DNA of 64,000 nt from Rhyacichthys aspro (taxonomy: Eukaryota > Chordata > Actinopteri > Gobiiformes > Rhyacichthyidae): positions 2,213,160-2,277,159 of the forward strand of contig CM072148.1 of the NCBI GenBank assembly GCA_036850595.1. The letters are read 5' to 3'. The translations under genes were made by a program, and so were the position numbers. This document shows, one piece after another, positions 44,791 through 56,329 of the stretch. Each line of letters opens with the position of its first letter. Positions within the stretch are counted from its first letter, which is position 1. Below the pieces are notes generated by a model that ran no database searches, had not been told where the DNA came from, and saw only the letters and a list, made by a program, of their open reading frames with translations.

Positions 44791-45639
44791 ACTAAACTAA
44801 AACCCTACAAGAGTATTTTCATTATAAAGGATGATGCCAGTGGCTGTCTTGTCAACAGATGTTTTAACCAAATGTTTCTTATTGACTTTATGCTGGTCTT
44901 TGTGGAGGATTGTGGTTCTTTGTGTCTGTGTTTTGTCTTGAAATCTGTGCCTGATGTTCTGTGTTTTATATTATATTTTCTATTCTTGCTACAGATGAAA
45001 ACTAGCTCTTGTGGCTAAATCTGGTATATTTCCATGACAGACTAATGTACTCATGTTGATTTATATGGACTGTCCCATATTAAATAAACTAAACATGAAT
45101 AATGGATCAATGTCAGTGTAAAATCCTTCTGGGAAAGTGTCTATTCCAGTGTTGGCTGAGAAGAGAAACAATAAAAACTATAAAAAAATACAGGAAAGAA
45201 ACGTGAAATAAGCATAAATATTGGTAATGGGGATCTTACGCTGGTCTCTTGGTCGGTGTCTGGAGGATTAGACAAATTAAACGATATTACTGGGAGAAAC
45301 AGATTGAGCTGGGATTAAGCTCAGGACCTTCTTGCGTTGAGAAAACAGTGCTACTACTTTTCCACTGTGCAACAAAAACAATCCTGCTACACTTTAACGA
45401 CAGAAAAGGCACTAATTCACCAAATGAAAACCAAAAAGCTCACGGCTAATTAGCTTTAACGTTAATGTGGATGCTATTCTTGTTTTTTGTGCTTATACAA
45501 CAACAACACAGCCTCTTAGTGTATTATTGAAACTGGTAACACCATCATCGTCATCTATTCTTTAAGGACAAAGATAAAGCCTTTTAGAATGAGGCAGAGG
45601 AGAGACAGAAAACTCACACAATGAAAAGTGAGCATAAAA
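44791..45639. other. Non-coding; possible LINE-like tail at 45.03-45.09 kb
   Basis: GGACTGTCCCATATTAAATA near 45068 resembles the motif at 7473 and fish LINE 3' ends. Otherwise unremarkable. Confidence 0.35.
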
Positions 45640-45740
45640 CGAGCTGGTTCCAGGGCCTCCTCCCAGTGGGACGTGCCCAGAACACCTCCCGAGGGATCCA
45701 AAACAAATCCCTCCTGGTTCCTAAACCCCGGCACTCTCAG
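45640..45740 (+). mobile_element. Fragment of a widespread fish interspersed repeat
   Basis: GTGGGACGTGCCCAGAACAC, CTCCCGAGGGATCC and CTCCTGGTTCCTAAA correspond, from memory, to a common repeat of the form 'gggacatgcccggaacacctccc...aggaggcatcct'. It is short and diverged; the class is not assigned. Confidence 0.45.
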
Positions 45741-47280
45741 CTCCCTGCAGTGGCAAAAGTCCTCATCTCATCTTTGAGGAATTCTCCAGCTGCTTTAAAG
45801 AGAAAATTTCCATTTGAAGTCAGATAGAAGCGGCCAAAAATAGTTGACAGAAGGAAAAGCACTGCTACAACAACAGGGCAAGATTAATTATCAGTAAAAA
45901 GTAGTAGAATAATAAAGAAACAGGACACTGATGGAGGGTTTTTGTTGCTTACTGATAGTGGAGTGCCAAAGGAGTTCATAAAGCATTAAAAGAATTGTAT
46001 TTTTGTATTGAATTTAGTCTGATGGAGCACAGCTGCAGGAAAGCTCTGGGTCTTCAATATTGTCTGGTTTTAAAAAAGGATTTGAAACAATGTCTTTGAA
46101 GATAGCAGCAGGCAGCCAGTTGTCAATCACACCGTCAGTCTTTGTGACGGATATCTGGCACGAAATGGAGAAAATAATTTACCGATGGACTTGTTCAAAT
46201 GCAGAATCGAACTCTTTTTCTGAATGGCAGTCAGTGAGAACCAAACATTGCATAAGCTCCAAGTCTAGCCAGAATGAAGTGAGGGTCTACTCGTCTTGGC
46301 TCCGCGCTCGACAACCGCCGTGTTACAGTCGCCAAATTCAGATGGAAGTGAAGGATAAACCAAAAAAAAAGCAGCGGCAGAAATCCCTGGAAGGTTTCCA
46401 GTTTGGATCCAACACTGTCTGACACATTCTGCAAAAGAGAAAAACTCTGAGTGTTTTCTGATCTCGTGCCACGGCTCTTTAAACGTCATCTTATCTCAGC
46501 CAGAGCGGGTTTGTGATGTATCCCCACGGCCACCTGCGACTTTATTTCCACCAGTTGTTCCTCTAAATACAAATCTGTCAGCTTCTCTTCGAACCTGGAC
46601 CTGTCTAGACCTGCATCTGAAAACGGAAGCATATATTTACAATTGAAGAAGTCAAAAACAGTGTGGGCAGTAGCTGTTGGCTGTTGGTAATTACATACGT
46701 GATGAACTGGCTGCTACACGGGGACTTACGGTTGTAACATGTAACGTTATAGCTTAATCAATCGGGTAAACAGTCCCGTAATGAGCGCCATTTTGTTCAG
46801 GGCTGGAGTTAGATTTGAACACTAGCTCGGGATCGGTTTCACAAAAACAAGACGGAGGTTCTGAGATCGTTAAACACAGACTTGAATAAAACTGGAGGCT
46901 ATCATTAGAAGGAAATCTGGGTGAAATGTTAGAAAATCTTTACATCAACCTTGTTTTTATAGAAAACGAAAATACTGAAATATGTTGAAAAAAGACGAAG
47001 AGAGAAAAAACAAAGGAAATAACCAAAAGATAAACTAAATCAAGAGTTAAATCAAACTTAAAATGAAAGTGAATGGTTTTGTTTATGTCTTTAAATGTTA
47101 ACTCTGTGACTAACTGTCCAGGACTGAGCAGTGGAAGATAAATTAATAAAAATAACTTTATTAAATGCATTTAAATGACTTGGTCTGACTGTCTCTAACA
47201 TAAGTAGTGCATTACAAAACTTGGCTATTGTTGCATAGATATTTGGTTTGGACTAAAAACACGCTCTAGAAATAAAACAA
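45741..47280. other. Non-coding, nothing recognised
   Basis: Contains a 120-codon plus-strand frame at 46060-46422, overlapped by minus-strand frames, without any known domain. It is judged chance, though it is one of the few frames here outside a repeat. Confidence 0.35.
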
Positions 47281-47545
47281 GGTAACACTTCATAATAACT
47301 ACACACAATAAATCAGGATTTAACAATTAGTAAATGTGTAATTAATGAATAAAACATTTGTGAAGGCTGTAATCTAACTTAATAATAATATAATGATAAT
47401 ATAATGAATAAATGGGCTTATTTTTCAAGACTAAAACAATAACAATCTTTATAACTAGTGATTATTAATGTAGGAGTAATGCTTTGTAAATATACTTACT
47501 AACTATACTCACGACAGCTAATGCTAAATATGGTATAGTTGAAAG
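47281..47545. mobile_element. Probable MITE with GGTAACACTT left end
   Basis: GGTAACACTTCATAATAACT at the left, internal AATTAGTAAATGTGTAATTA and CTTACTAACTATACTCACGA, and a right end ATAGTTGAAAG that would continue as AAGTGTTACC in an intact copy. This resembles a common fish MITE as I remember it. The right terminal repeat is lost. Confidence 0.4.
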
Positions 47546-48284
47546 ATGCAGTTTTTGTTTTTATTTTTTGTTTGTTCTTGTCTTCATATGCATTAAACTC
47601 AGAAAGTAACACATATTCACAAATAACTCAATGAGTAAATAGTAAATGAGCCTGGTTTGTTAGTATTTAATCACTTTCTTCTCTTTAAAAGCAGAGTCTT
47701 TCTGGTTCAAAGACAGAAGGTTTCATCTCACGTTTTAGTTCCTGACTGTACTTTTGTGTAACTTTCATCAGATTTTGTGATTGCACAGATTCTAAGATTA
47801 TTCCAAGATTGAAAATGACAAATGCGCTCTCGATAACGCCATTTTCCGACAGTGCTTTACAAACACAGTGAAGAGAAGACACCGTGATCATGTCCCAAGG
47901 CCGGAGTAAACAACTCTACAGTATTTACAGAGATGTTTGCTTCAGAAACGCATGTATTAGGATTTAGTTTTTAATCATCGTCTTGTGGTTGTTTGAAGTC
48001 TTCTACTTAAACTCTCAGCTTCAAATACCCTTTACTCTGTGTGTGAGCCCCACTGCCATTAGTGCTCATAAAATGTACAGTATCTGATGCCTCTTTTATT
48101 ACTTGTTGTTTCGCTGAAGCACATTTAAGAACATTGTCAAAAACACGTTAAAATTCCTTCAACTTGTACATTTCTCATTTGAGTTTCCTGTGTTCTGGTT
48201 TTGGATTCTGGAACGGCTGAAAAGACTGTAACACAAGGAAAAGATTAGATGTCTATGTGTGTTTATGTTTGTGTTATAATTGTA
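47546..48284. other. Non-coding, nothing recognised
   Basis: AT-rich DNA preceding the Tc1-like element. No supported feature. Confidence 0.4.
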
Positions 48285-48429
48285 CACAGATCAGCCATAA
48301 CATTATGACCACCTCCTAATATTGTCTTGGTCTCTTTTGCTCCAGAACAGTCCTGATCCATCGAGACCTGGACTCCTCTAGAACCTGAAGGTGTGCTGTG
48401 GTCTCTGGCTCCAAGATGTTAGCAGCAGA

Positions 48430-48825
48430 GCAGGTTTTAGATGGATTGAAACAGGTTTTAGATGGATTTAAACAGGTTTTAGATGGATTTAAACAGGTTT
48501 TAGATGGGTTTAAACAGGTTGTAGATGGATTTCAACAGGTTTTAGATGGATTTCAACAGGTTTTAGATTGATTTGAACAGGTTTTAGATTGATTTGAACA
48601 GGTTTTAGATGGATATGAATAGGTTTAGTTGGTTTTGAACATGTTTTTGATGGATTTGAAATCTTTATTTTGGACTTGAATGGGTTTTAGATGGATTTGA
48701 ACAAGTTTTAGCTAGTTTTAAACATGTTTGATATGGATTTGAAAAGTTTTATTTGGACTTGAATGGGTTTTAGTTGGATTTTAACAGGTTTCAGATGGAT
48801 TAGAACAGGTTTTAGTTGGATTTTA
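48430..48825 (+). repeat. 21-bp minisatellite inside the Tc1-like element, first block
   Basis: About 19 units with core CAGGTTTTAGATGGATTTGA or CAGGTTTTAGATTGATTTGA, becoming irregular at 48610-48770 (TGGACTTGAATGGG-type units). Same family as the arrays at 14.6, 33.6 and 39.7 kb. Confidence 0.95.
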
Positions 48826-48910
48826 ATTCAATTCAATTTTATTTGTATAGCCCAGTATCTTAATGACAATTGCCTCAAAGGGCTTCACAGTAAATGAACA
48901 CACAAGACAG
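48826..48910 (+). mobile_element. Short interspersed repeat inserted in the minisatellite
   Basis: AATTCAATTCAATTTTATTT, GTATAGCCCAGTATC and GCCTCAAAGGGCTTCACAG match, from memory, the end of one of the most common fish interspersed repeats ('ttcaattttatttgtatagcgcc...caaggcactttac'). It sits within the 21-bp array, so it is younger than at least part of the array. Confidence 0.55.
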
Positions 48911-48921
48911 TAAATGCAGTA

Positions 48922-49200
48922 AGGTGTGCTGTGGTCTCTGGCTCCAAGATGTTAGCAGCAGAACAGGTTTTAGATGGATTTGAACAGGTTTTAGATGGAC
49001 TTGAATAGGTTTTAGTTGATTTTGAACAAGTTTGAAAAGTTTTATTTGGACTTGAATGAGTTTTAGTTTGATTTTAACAGGTTTCAGATGGATTAGAACA
49101 AGTTTTAGATGGATTTGAAGGTGTGCTGTGGTCTCTGGCTCCAAGATGTTAGCAGCAGAAGAGGTTTTACATGGATTAGAACAGGTTTTAGCTGGATTTG
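48922..49200 (+). repeat. Higher-order blocks: 40-bp transposase piece plus 21-bp units
   Basis: The segment GGTGTGCTGTGGTCTCTGGC...TTAGCAGCAGA occurs at 48390-48429, again at 48922-48961 and again at 49120-49158, each time followed immediately by 21-bp units. A fourth, partial AAGATGTTAGCAGCAG at about 49204 continues into the rest of the transposase. The transposase junction was therefore co-amplified with the minisatellite. Confidence 0.9.
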
Positions 49201-49642
49201 ATGAAGATGTTAGCAGCAGATCCTTTAAGTCCTGTCAGATCCAGGTGTGGCCTCCATGGATCAGACTTGTTTGTCTCCAACTCCTCAAACTCAGACCAGG
49301 ACCTTCTGACTCCTTTCTATCAGAACCAGCTTTAACTTCTTCAGTTTAATCAACAGTATCTGGTCTGTTGGATCTGACCACACGAGCATCAGTGACCTCT
49401 GACCCCTGACCCTGTCCTGGTTCACCTCTGTTCCTTCCTTGTTCCTACTTCTGACAGATCCTGACCACTGCAGACCAGGAACACCCTCAAGAGTCAGGTT
49501 CTGGAGATGTTGATGACCCAGTCCTTGTTAAACTCCCTTAATCCTTCCTGTTTCTAACTCATCAACTTTGAGACTAAATGTTCACCTGCTGCTGATAAAT
49601 CCCTTCCTGTCAGTGCTCATAAAGTTATCCCTGATTGGTTTA

Positions 49643-50190
49643 TTTTCAAACGTTAAACACTTTCTCTGAGTCCATTTTCCAGCACCTCACAGCAGTGGAA
49701 AATTACACCTTTTTACATCTGTATAAGTCCACATATGTCCGGCTTATTGTATAAATGTCAGTCCAGTAAAAGCTCTATTAACTGCAATCGACAATCACTT
49801 AAAACATATAGTTGAGTGCAATTTGTAAAACATGTCCGCACCACTTCACAGGTTAAATGGTTTTGTTAGACTTCACTTTACAGAATGGACCCCATACTGT
49901 TATCTACATGGTTCCTGTACAAGGTGGATTTATGCAACTAAGGCCACTTTTGATTGTTGAATGTTAAATGTTTGAATTTATTATTAACAAAAAGACAGAG
50001 TGAAAAACGTAGCTGTATTTCACTGGGACTTGTTGATTAAAACAAATTAACCATGAGCTTTAATTTAACAGAGCACCTATTGGGTTTTTCAACAATACTT
50101 TGTGTGGCTTGTAAACTGTAACAGTCCTTGTTTATGGAGAAAGAGAGGACTATCTAACCTTAAAGATCCACCTCCTGATGTTCTTTTTTT
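49643..50190. other. Non-coding, nothing recognised
   Basis: AT-rich DNA between the Tc1-like element and the next AB copy. Confidence 0.4.
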
Positions 50191-50578
50191 GTCCCTGTCT
50201 CAGACTCTCCTCCAAAATCAGTCTAGAGACCTCTCCTGCTTCTCTTTTATTAAAAAAATAAAACCAAAATACTAATCCATTTGACCAAACTGAAGTTTAG
50301 AGTTTAGCGTTAGCTTAGCTGTGACTTCAGCGTCAGGACGACAATTATCTCCTCCTCGTTAAACATTACGTGATTGAATTGACAGTATTTATCTGTGTTT
50401 TACGTTGCCTCCCTTTTCTCTGTTGATGCTTTTCTTTTTTCAGCTGTTTCTCTGTTAAAAGACATATTCAGCTGAACATACACTTTATCTGCAGCTATTA
50501 AACTTCCTGGAACGTCATGTGACAAGTGTCGACCAATGGGAGCGCTCCTTTTTGGAGCTAAGGTTTTCTGTTCCTGAA
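50191..50578 (-). repeat. Interspersed repeat family AB, copy 6
   Basis: The most complete of the minus-oriented copies. It runs from GTCCCTGTCTCAGACTCTCC through the CGTTAGCTTAGCTGTGACTT block to the core and on to AAGGTTTTCTGTTCCTGAAG. It extends beyond the 41 kb copy at both ends. Confidence 0.87.
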
Positions 50579-52228
50579 GTAAGAAGTAAAAAATAAGTAA
50601 AAAAATTAAACAAAATAAAGATACACTTGGTTTGGTTACATAGCAGGGTCGTCAAAGTGAGAAATTATCTGACAAATCAAAAAAAAATCTGAATAAAAAA
50701 ATGGCTAAATGTATTCCTAACATAGTCAACATCATTATTCACTCATTTTTAAGGCTAAAAATCATTATTACAGTTTTTCTGATCGTGTTTTGCAAAAGCA
50801 GAATTTTAAAACCACAATATTTGTCCAGATTCTGGTCATTTTCTAAACGTCTTGTGTTTTGTCTGTCCACTGCCTGCAGTCATTTGGCTGGAGCTAGTGC
50901 CACGGGTCTTATTAAATGAGTGCAGCTGAAAGTCATGTTTTGCCACTTCACGACTCACACTTAATAAGGTTCTTGTTTGGAGATGCAAATTACGAATTAA
51001 ATCTTTCGTTATGAGTTTGGCTCAAAGCCCTGAGGCAAAGCTGCTTTTAGAGGTCATCATCACATTAATCCGCTGCATCAGGACCGGAGCCGAGAGGCAG
51101 CAACGTACAGCATCCTGATATCTTCATAGATTATTATAAAGATTTACTTCATGTTTCCCATTGTTTTTGCTCCAACCCATTAGAGGGGTGTTAAATCTGC
51201 TCTAAAAATGCTCCTGAAATATTAACTAAAACAGCAATCATTTGTAATATTCATGCATTTTTAACGAATAAGTGAGTTTACTTGAAGACAATAATGGTAA
51301 TAAATGTCAAAACAGTGATTAAATGAAGGATTTTAACAAAAACATCGACCAAAACAGGTTTGTTTTTAATCTTTAAAGCAGTGGCTCCCCAAATTTTCTC
51401 AGTTTTGATTGGATTCCTTTGACTCTAAACCTACAACATGTAAGAATCTGTCTAGTTTCACAAAGATACATTTCGACCTCAAAATGAGCCATATATTCTC
51501 TTCTAGAAAGCGCTTAATTTTTGCTCCTGCAGGCTTTCCAGCGGCTGGTGGGTATATTTTCTCAAATCTTAGAGGCACTTTGCAGGCACTTTAGTATATT
51601 TACAGTCATTTGTTTCAGACATGAGGGAATGGAACTGCAAAAATATATAGAGCAAAGGGAAAAGAGAACTCAAAAATGCATTCTGTGAAACCAAAGCTTA
51701 ACTGCACATTGAAAATCTGGAAACTCTAAATAAATCACTGAGATGCCATGAAACTCTCTGTTTCTGTTTCTTCCAAAACCTTGATTAAAGTTGTGATATA
51801 CTTATATACATTTTGCCTTTTTATTTCAACAATATATAACTTAACTTATATCCAACTTAAACATGAAGCGTGTCATTTTATGGCCTTTTTGGTGACTTCG
51901 TTTTGAGCAGGAGAACAACTACGGCAGCCCTGCAGGGACAAAAACAGGGTAAACAGAGGTCTTATAGCGATTTAACAGAATCAATTTAGTTCATAAATGC
52001 CCTAAAGCTCCAGAAGAAAAGTGTGCTCAAAAAGAAACTTTCACTTCGTTTTATGGCTCTGTTAGTTTTTTTCATGATAGAAAATGCAATGGGTGTTTTT
52101 AATGTGATAATCCACCTCTGAAAACACACTATTCATAACATTTTACACAATGCACTTGTAAATCCAGTCTTTGTTTTTCATGTTGACAATAAATGTACTT
52201 TCTATCCTCTTTTGTTTATTATTTTCTT
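50579..52228. other. Non-coding, nothing recognised
   Basis: AT-rich DNA; the frames are short and have no domains. A slightly CpG-richer patch lies at 51065-51110. Confidence 0.4.
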
Positions 52229-52248
52229 TTAAAAAAAAAAAAAAAAAA
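52229..52248 (+). repeat. A18 homopolymer run
   Basis: A run of about 18 A followed by GCTTAAAATG. It could be a retroposon tail, but no element body was recognised upstream. Confidence 0.85.
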
Positions 52249-54570
52249 GCTTAAAATGTCATGTTTTTCAATAATAAAGTATACGGCAGTCATTTTTTAT
52301 TTCATGGGGTTTGACATAAATATCTATTTGGCCTATATTTAGTCTTGGTTTTGTCAGATACTCTTAGCTACACTGACAACAAAAATAAAAATAAATAAAC
52401 GCTAACGCTACTTCTGCTCACTGCTCCATCTAGAGGTGTGTAGTGATATAGCAGGCCATATTTACAGCTAATGATCCAGTGTTTTCACCACTTAAGATTA
52501 ACACTACAGTTACTAGTACCTTTAAGATTAAGTAAGTAAATAAATGCATTAAATGTACTTTTTGAAACCTGCAGAAGGGTCCTGTTCTTTCACAGAAACG
52601 TTGGACCTGGACTGGCTTAAAGTAAGTTTGAAAAAGAGCTTCTTCCTGAGCTGCGCCACTTACACAAAAACCGTACAGAAAATATAACGGCTCTGGCCAC
52701 AGCTGCCGTCAACAAATAGGAATAATAACCCATTTGTGCTTTTGCATGAAACAGAATGCTGCTTTTACAACAAGAACATTCTGATCTGTTTGATTCATGT
52801 CTGGATTTAGCTGAAGTGGTTTTAAAATGTAGAAAAATTATCTTTCTCCATCTGTGCTTTCTTTGTGCTCTAAATCCATGAAAAACCTCCACTTTAAGGA
52901 AGAAGAGCTCGTGTCCATCTCACCGTCGAGAACAAATATGTCTGCCCCAGCGTGGTGCCTTCAAGACCACGTGAAAAACAGACTTAATGCCTTGTGATAT
53001 TTCCTTTAGCTGAGTGTTTTCAGTAAAGTCGTATTGAATAGCTCTACATCGGCTTTGTGTTTGAATCCTTTTTCGATCAATACCACCTCCTCCTTGTATC
53101 TTACATAATAAACTCCAGCACCAACAACACAACAGCCTCCATTCCACACGTGTGGCCCGCAGCAAGGATCCTGCCGTCCCTTATGGCGCGTCGAGGAGGG
53201 AAAAAACAATCCGACACCACAAGCAAGAGCAACAATACCGAGGGAAGAAAATGAAGAGCAACAAGGCGCAAAGCACAGAGGGATCGGCGCTGTTTCCCAC
53301 TTGGTTTATGTTTCAAAGCTCTGAAGGATGTTTTGGAGGAAAAACTCCTTTAAAATGCTCCTTTTCACAGAGAAAGGAAACCGGTCCGACTCTGAGTGAA
53401 CATGTGTACACTCCAGGCATCAACAAAGCTACCGGCAATTATCTGAGCCTCGTACAGTGGAGTTGTGGCTCTACGGTGTCAAGAAACACCACTTAAACAC
53501 TTAAAAAAAGGTTTTAACATCCAAAAATTAGCTTCAAATGAAGGTCACCCAAAAGCAGATGAATAGCCCGCTGCCCGAGGCGTTAAATATGCAAATTGTT
53601 GGAAAATGTGGGTCTTTTAACAAACTCAGACAGTCATTGTTGTTTGCCTTTTGTTGAACACAATGTTGAATTTTCTGGGTTGTTTTTTTATTTAGCATAT
53701 TAGCATTGTGTCTCTGGGCTTTGATTATTTCTTATTTGATAAACTAGGTGTCTCAGTTAAGCTTGAAAAATGCAGGCAATTCAAGTTATAAGTTATTGAA
53801 TAAAACTCTTGTGTCATTCCCCAGCTTCAGGAAGGTTAGCTATGACCATTAGCCGCACTGTAAACATTAAAACTACTGAAAACGATGACAAACTGAGCTA
53901 ATCACATTTCAGGTCTTTGTCGTTTGAACTTTTGGCCCTAGTTGATAAATTTGATTCAAAAGACACAATCATCTTCATCTTTTGTAAATGAGTTTAGCAA
54001 AAGCAAGCCTTTAGTTTAATGGAACTTATCTATTTCTAACTACTACACTTTATTATAATCTAAGTCGCTGTCACTTTCAAGTATAAATACCACATATAGC
54101 TCTTTTAGAATTTGCGTCTCAGTGTGTCGTGAGCAATAATCCCACCTGCTGCACTTTGCTGGGTACACAGCACTTCTGTAACGCACACAGGTGATTATTT
54201 TCCATTAGGAGACTCTTGCTGCTTCTCTATAGCTGCCGTCTGCAGACAGACCAAAACACTTAGCGGTGATAGAGGGGCTAGCATCAATCTGACACAAAAA
54301 TACGGCACACACAAGACGTAAACACGCAGCTGCCACACATTTCAGTCTGGATGTAGTCGGCGCGGCTGTCACACCAAAATCTCTTTCACACAGCGGCTCT
54401 GCAGAGACAGCCGACACACACCGCCGGCCTCTGCAGCAAACACACACACAATGCACCAAAAGTGTCAGGCGGCGCTGGAAGAGAGGTGATTTGTTCCCCC
54501 TGACAGACAGGAAATAAGGGAGTCAACCAGGGACCTCACTTCCTCTTAGACCGGACTAACCTGACATCTA
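52249..54570. other. Non-coding; possible repeat fragment at 52.40-52.51 kb
   Basis: CTCCATCTAGAGGTGTGTAG followed by CAGTGTTTTCACCACTTAAG resembles a fish repeat I remember but cannot name. The overlapping frames at 52920-53500 on both strands have no domains. The part from 54120 to 54480 is CpG- and CA-richer. Confidence 0.35.
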
Positions 54571-54571
54571 T

Positions 54572-54599
<28 letters not shown>
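54571..54599. repeat. (CA)n microsatellite
   Basis: An uninterrupted run of about 13 CA units. Confidence 0.96.
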
Positions 54600-54602
<3 letters not shown>

Positions 54603-55407
54603 AGACCATCCATTAGACGCTGCACCTCACCTGAAGCTTCCCGAGCCCTGACAGTAACAGGAGCCGGCGGAGTTGGAAGTTGAAGCAGAAGTTGACTCCA
54701 ACAATCTGTGGTTTTTCGTGAAATATACAACAAATTTAAAGCAATTTTGAAATGTCGCAAAAAGAAAATGTGAGCTGCCAAGTGATTTAAAATAGAAACT
54801 TGAGGTTACAGTTGGATTATGTCATCTTGGGTCATACATTTTTAATGCTACAGTATGTTCTGTTCACACTCTTCCATTAAGTACTGCTTATATTGTTACA
54901 TTTCTGGGAAAGAATAGTGTTATGTCCTCATCTTTTCACTGTTTACTCTTCTCAGAAACTGGAAATAGCTGATATTAACTTGTCATTAACATTTTCTCAT
55001 ACAATACCTTAAAATGTCAACAAACTCAGTTAATGGAAACATGACTATTGCCTTTATTTGGAGCTTCTTTTACGTTGCAAATGTTTAAACCTGGCTTTAT
55101 TTGGAGCTGCTCTAAGCCCCAGGTTGATGTATTCTGTGTATTTATGTGTATTTATGTGTATTATTGTATCGTCAGAACATGTTTTTGAGGCAGAAAGTAT
55201 TATTTTGTTGTTGTTCTACTTTGTGTCATATAAACGAACGGCCAACATTCAACAGAATCCTACTGTTTTCAGTAAAAACGACAAACTGTGTGGATAACCA
55301 TGTGTCCCAGTGCTTTATGAGCTCCTGTTGCACTTAATTGACATTTAGTATTTCTAGATGGTAACTTCAGCAGCCATTGTCTCTGTCTCAAGTACATCAG
55401 CACAGTT
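54600..55407. other. Non-coding, nothing recognised
   Basis: AT-rich DNA. A triple TGTGTATTTATG-type micro-repeat near 55134-55160 is too short to matter. Confidence 0.4.
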
Positions 55408-55998
55408 TTAACCCTCATGGACTCCTCAGACCATTTGTCTCTTTTTATTTGGTGATCATTACGCCAGTGTTACGTCTTACGCAAGATGTTTCTTTAACTC
55501 AAATGTCAGTGACTCTTCCAGGTCTGTTATACACAACTGACACTTTCTGCTGCCTTTGGAAACCCTTGAGCCAAAAATGCACCAAAAACTGCTATAAAAT
55601 AATCATATATCAATATTTTTTCTGCTTTTTTCTGCACAAATCTCTCAAACCACTTCACTTTTGCTCAAAACTACCAAATATTCAATAATTTTCTTTTTTT
55701 ACAGCAGTTTTTTACATGGACACACAATTCATTGTATCAAAAACATGCAATTTTTGTGTTTTAACATAAAAAAGAGTGACATTGTGTATTCAAACTGCCA
55801 TTTAACGAATTAAAATCCTAAAAATGATTGAATATTTGGTAGTTTTGAGCAGAGCTGAAGTGGTTTCAAACATTTATGTAGAAAAAAGCAGATAATAATA
55901 TTGATGTATAATGATTTTAAAGCATTTTCTTGAGCAGATACGTTTATGGCTCGAGGGTCTCCAGAGGACAGTAAATGAGAGAGGTTCACGAGGGTTAA
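55408..55998. mobile_element. piggyBac-like foldback MITE flanked by TTAA
   Basis: TTAA (55408-55411) is followed by CCCTCATGGACTCCT. At the other side, AGGTTCACGAGGG is followed by TTAA (55995-55998). TTAA target duplication plus CCCT/AGGG ends is the hallmark of the piggyBac superfamily. Inside, a long imperfect inverted repeat pairs 55554-55688 with 55825-55962 (for example CTCAAAACTACCAAATATTC against GAATATTTGGTAGTTTTGAG) across a spacer of about 136 bp. The left side has roughly 100 bp more than the right. No transposase; non-autonomous. Confidence 0.82.
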
Positions 55999-56329
55999 AA
56001 ACCTGAAATAATGTTAATTGTTTGTGTCAATGTAATTGCAATTAGCTGCTATTGATTGACCAAACCATTTTAATTTACCACAGTTGTCCCCTAAGGTGTA
56101 CGTCACAAGAAAAATACTGAGATAAACCTGTTATTTCATGTGTTTTTGTTTTTAACTTTAAAATCAAACAGAAAAAGTGTAGTGAGTGTAAAGAAGGTCA
56201 AACAGAAATATGTTCAAGTGGCGTTACCATTCACAAGCTAATGCTAATTTCATAACGACAACCTTTATTTAATTCTTTAACCTTGTCCCAAAAGCAGCAC
56301 CATCAACATAATTCTCAGAACGTCTTTAA
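55999..56329. other. Non-coding, nothing recognised
   Basis: AT-rich spacer. Confidence 0.4.

Larger units (their letters stand above)
48296..49600 (-). pseudogene. Dead, interrupted Tc1-like transposase
   Basis: On the minus strand, 48428 downward reads LLLTSWSQRPQHTFR before a stop codon. This resembles the C-terminal portion of Tc1-like DDE transposases just before the usual SMPRR region, which has decayed here. Upstream coding sequence (higher coordinates, about 49205-49600) is recognisable only by nucleotide similarity and contains multiple stops and frameshifts. The minisatellite splits the two parts. The family assignment is from memory and from the matching terminal repeats. No functional transposase is encoded. 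Confidence 0.55.
48285..49640 (-). mobile_element. Tc1/mariner-like transposon carrying internal 21-bp minisatellite
   Basis: The ends CACAGATCAGCCATAACATT and, inverted, AACCAATCAGGGATAACTTT match at 21 of the first 28 positions. They are bounded by TA on both sides (48283-48284 and 49641-49642), the Tc1/mariner target. The interior resembles, in minus orientation, a widespread fish Tc1-like transposase region (AAGATGTTAGCAGCAGATCC, CATGGATCAGACTTGTTTGT, CACTGCAGACCAGGAACACC). Between its C-terminal part and the rest lie several hundred bp of 21-bp minisatellite and one further insertion. Inactive. Confidence 0.75.

Noticed and set aside
46060..46422. 120-codon frame ending in a lysine-rich stretch
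   Set aside because: No domain; competing frames on the other strand; the lysine run is an A-rich tract.
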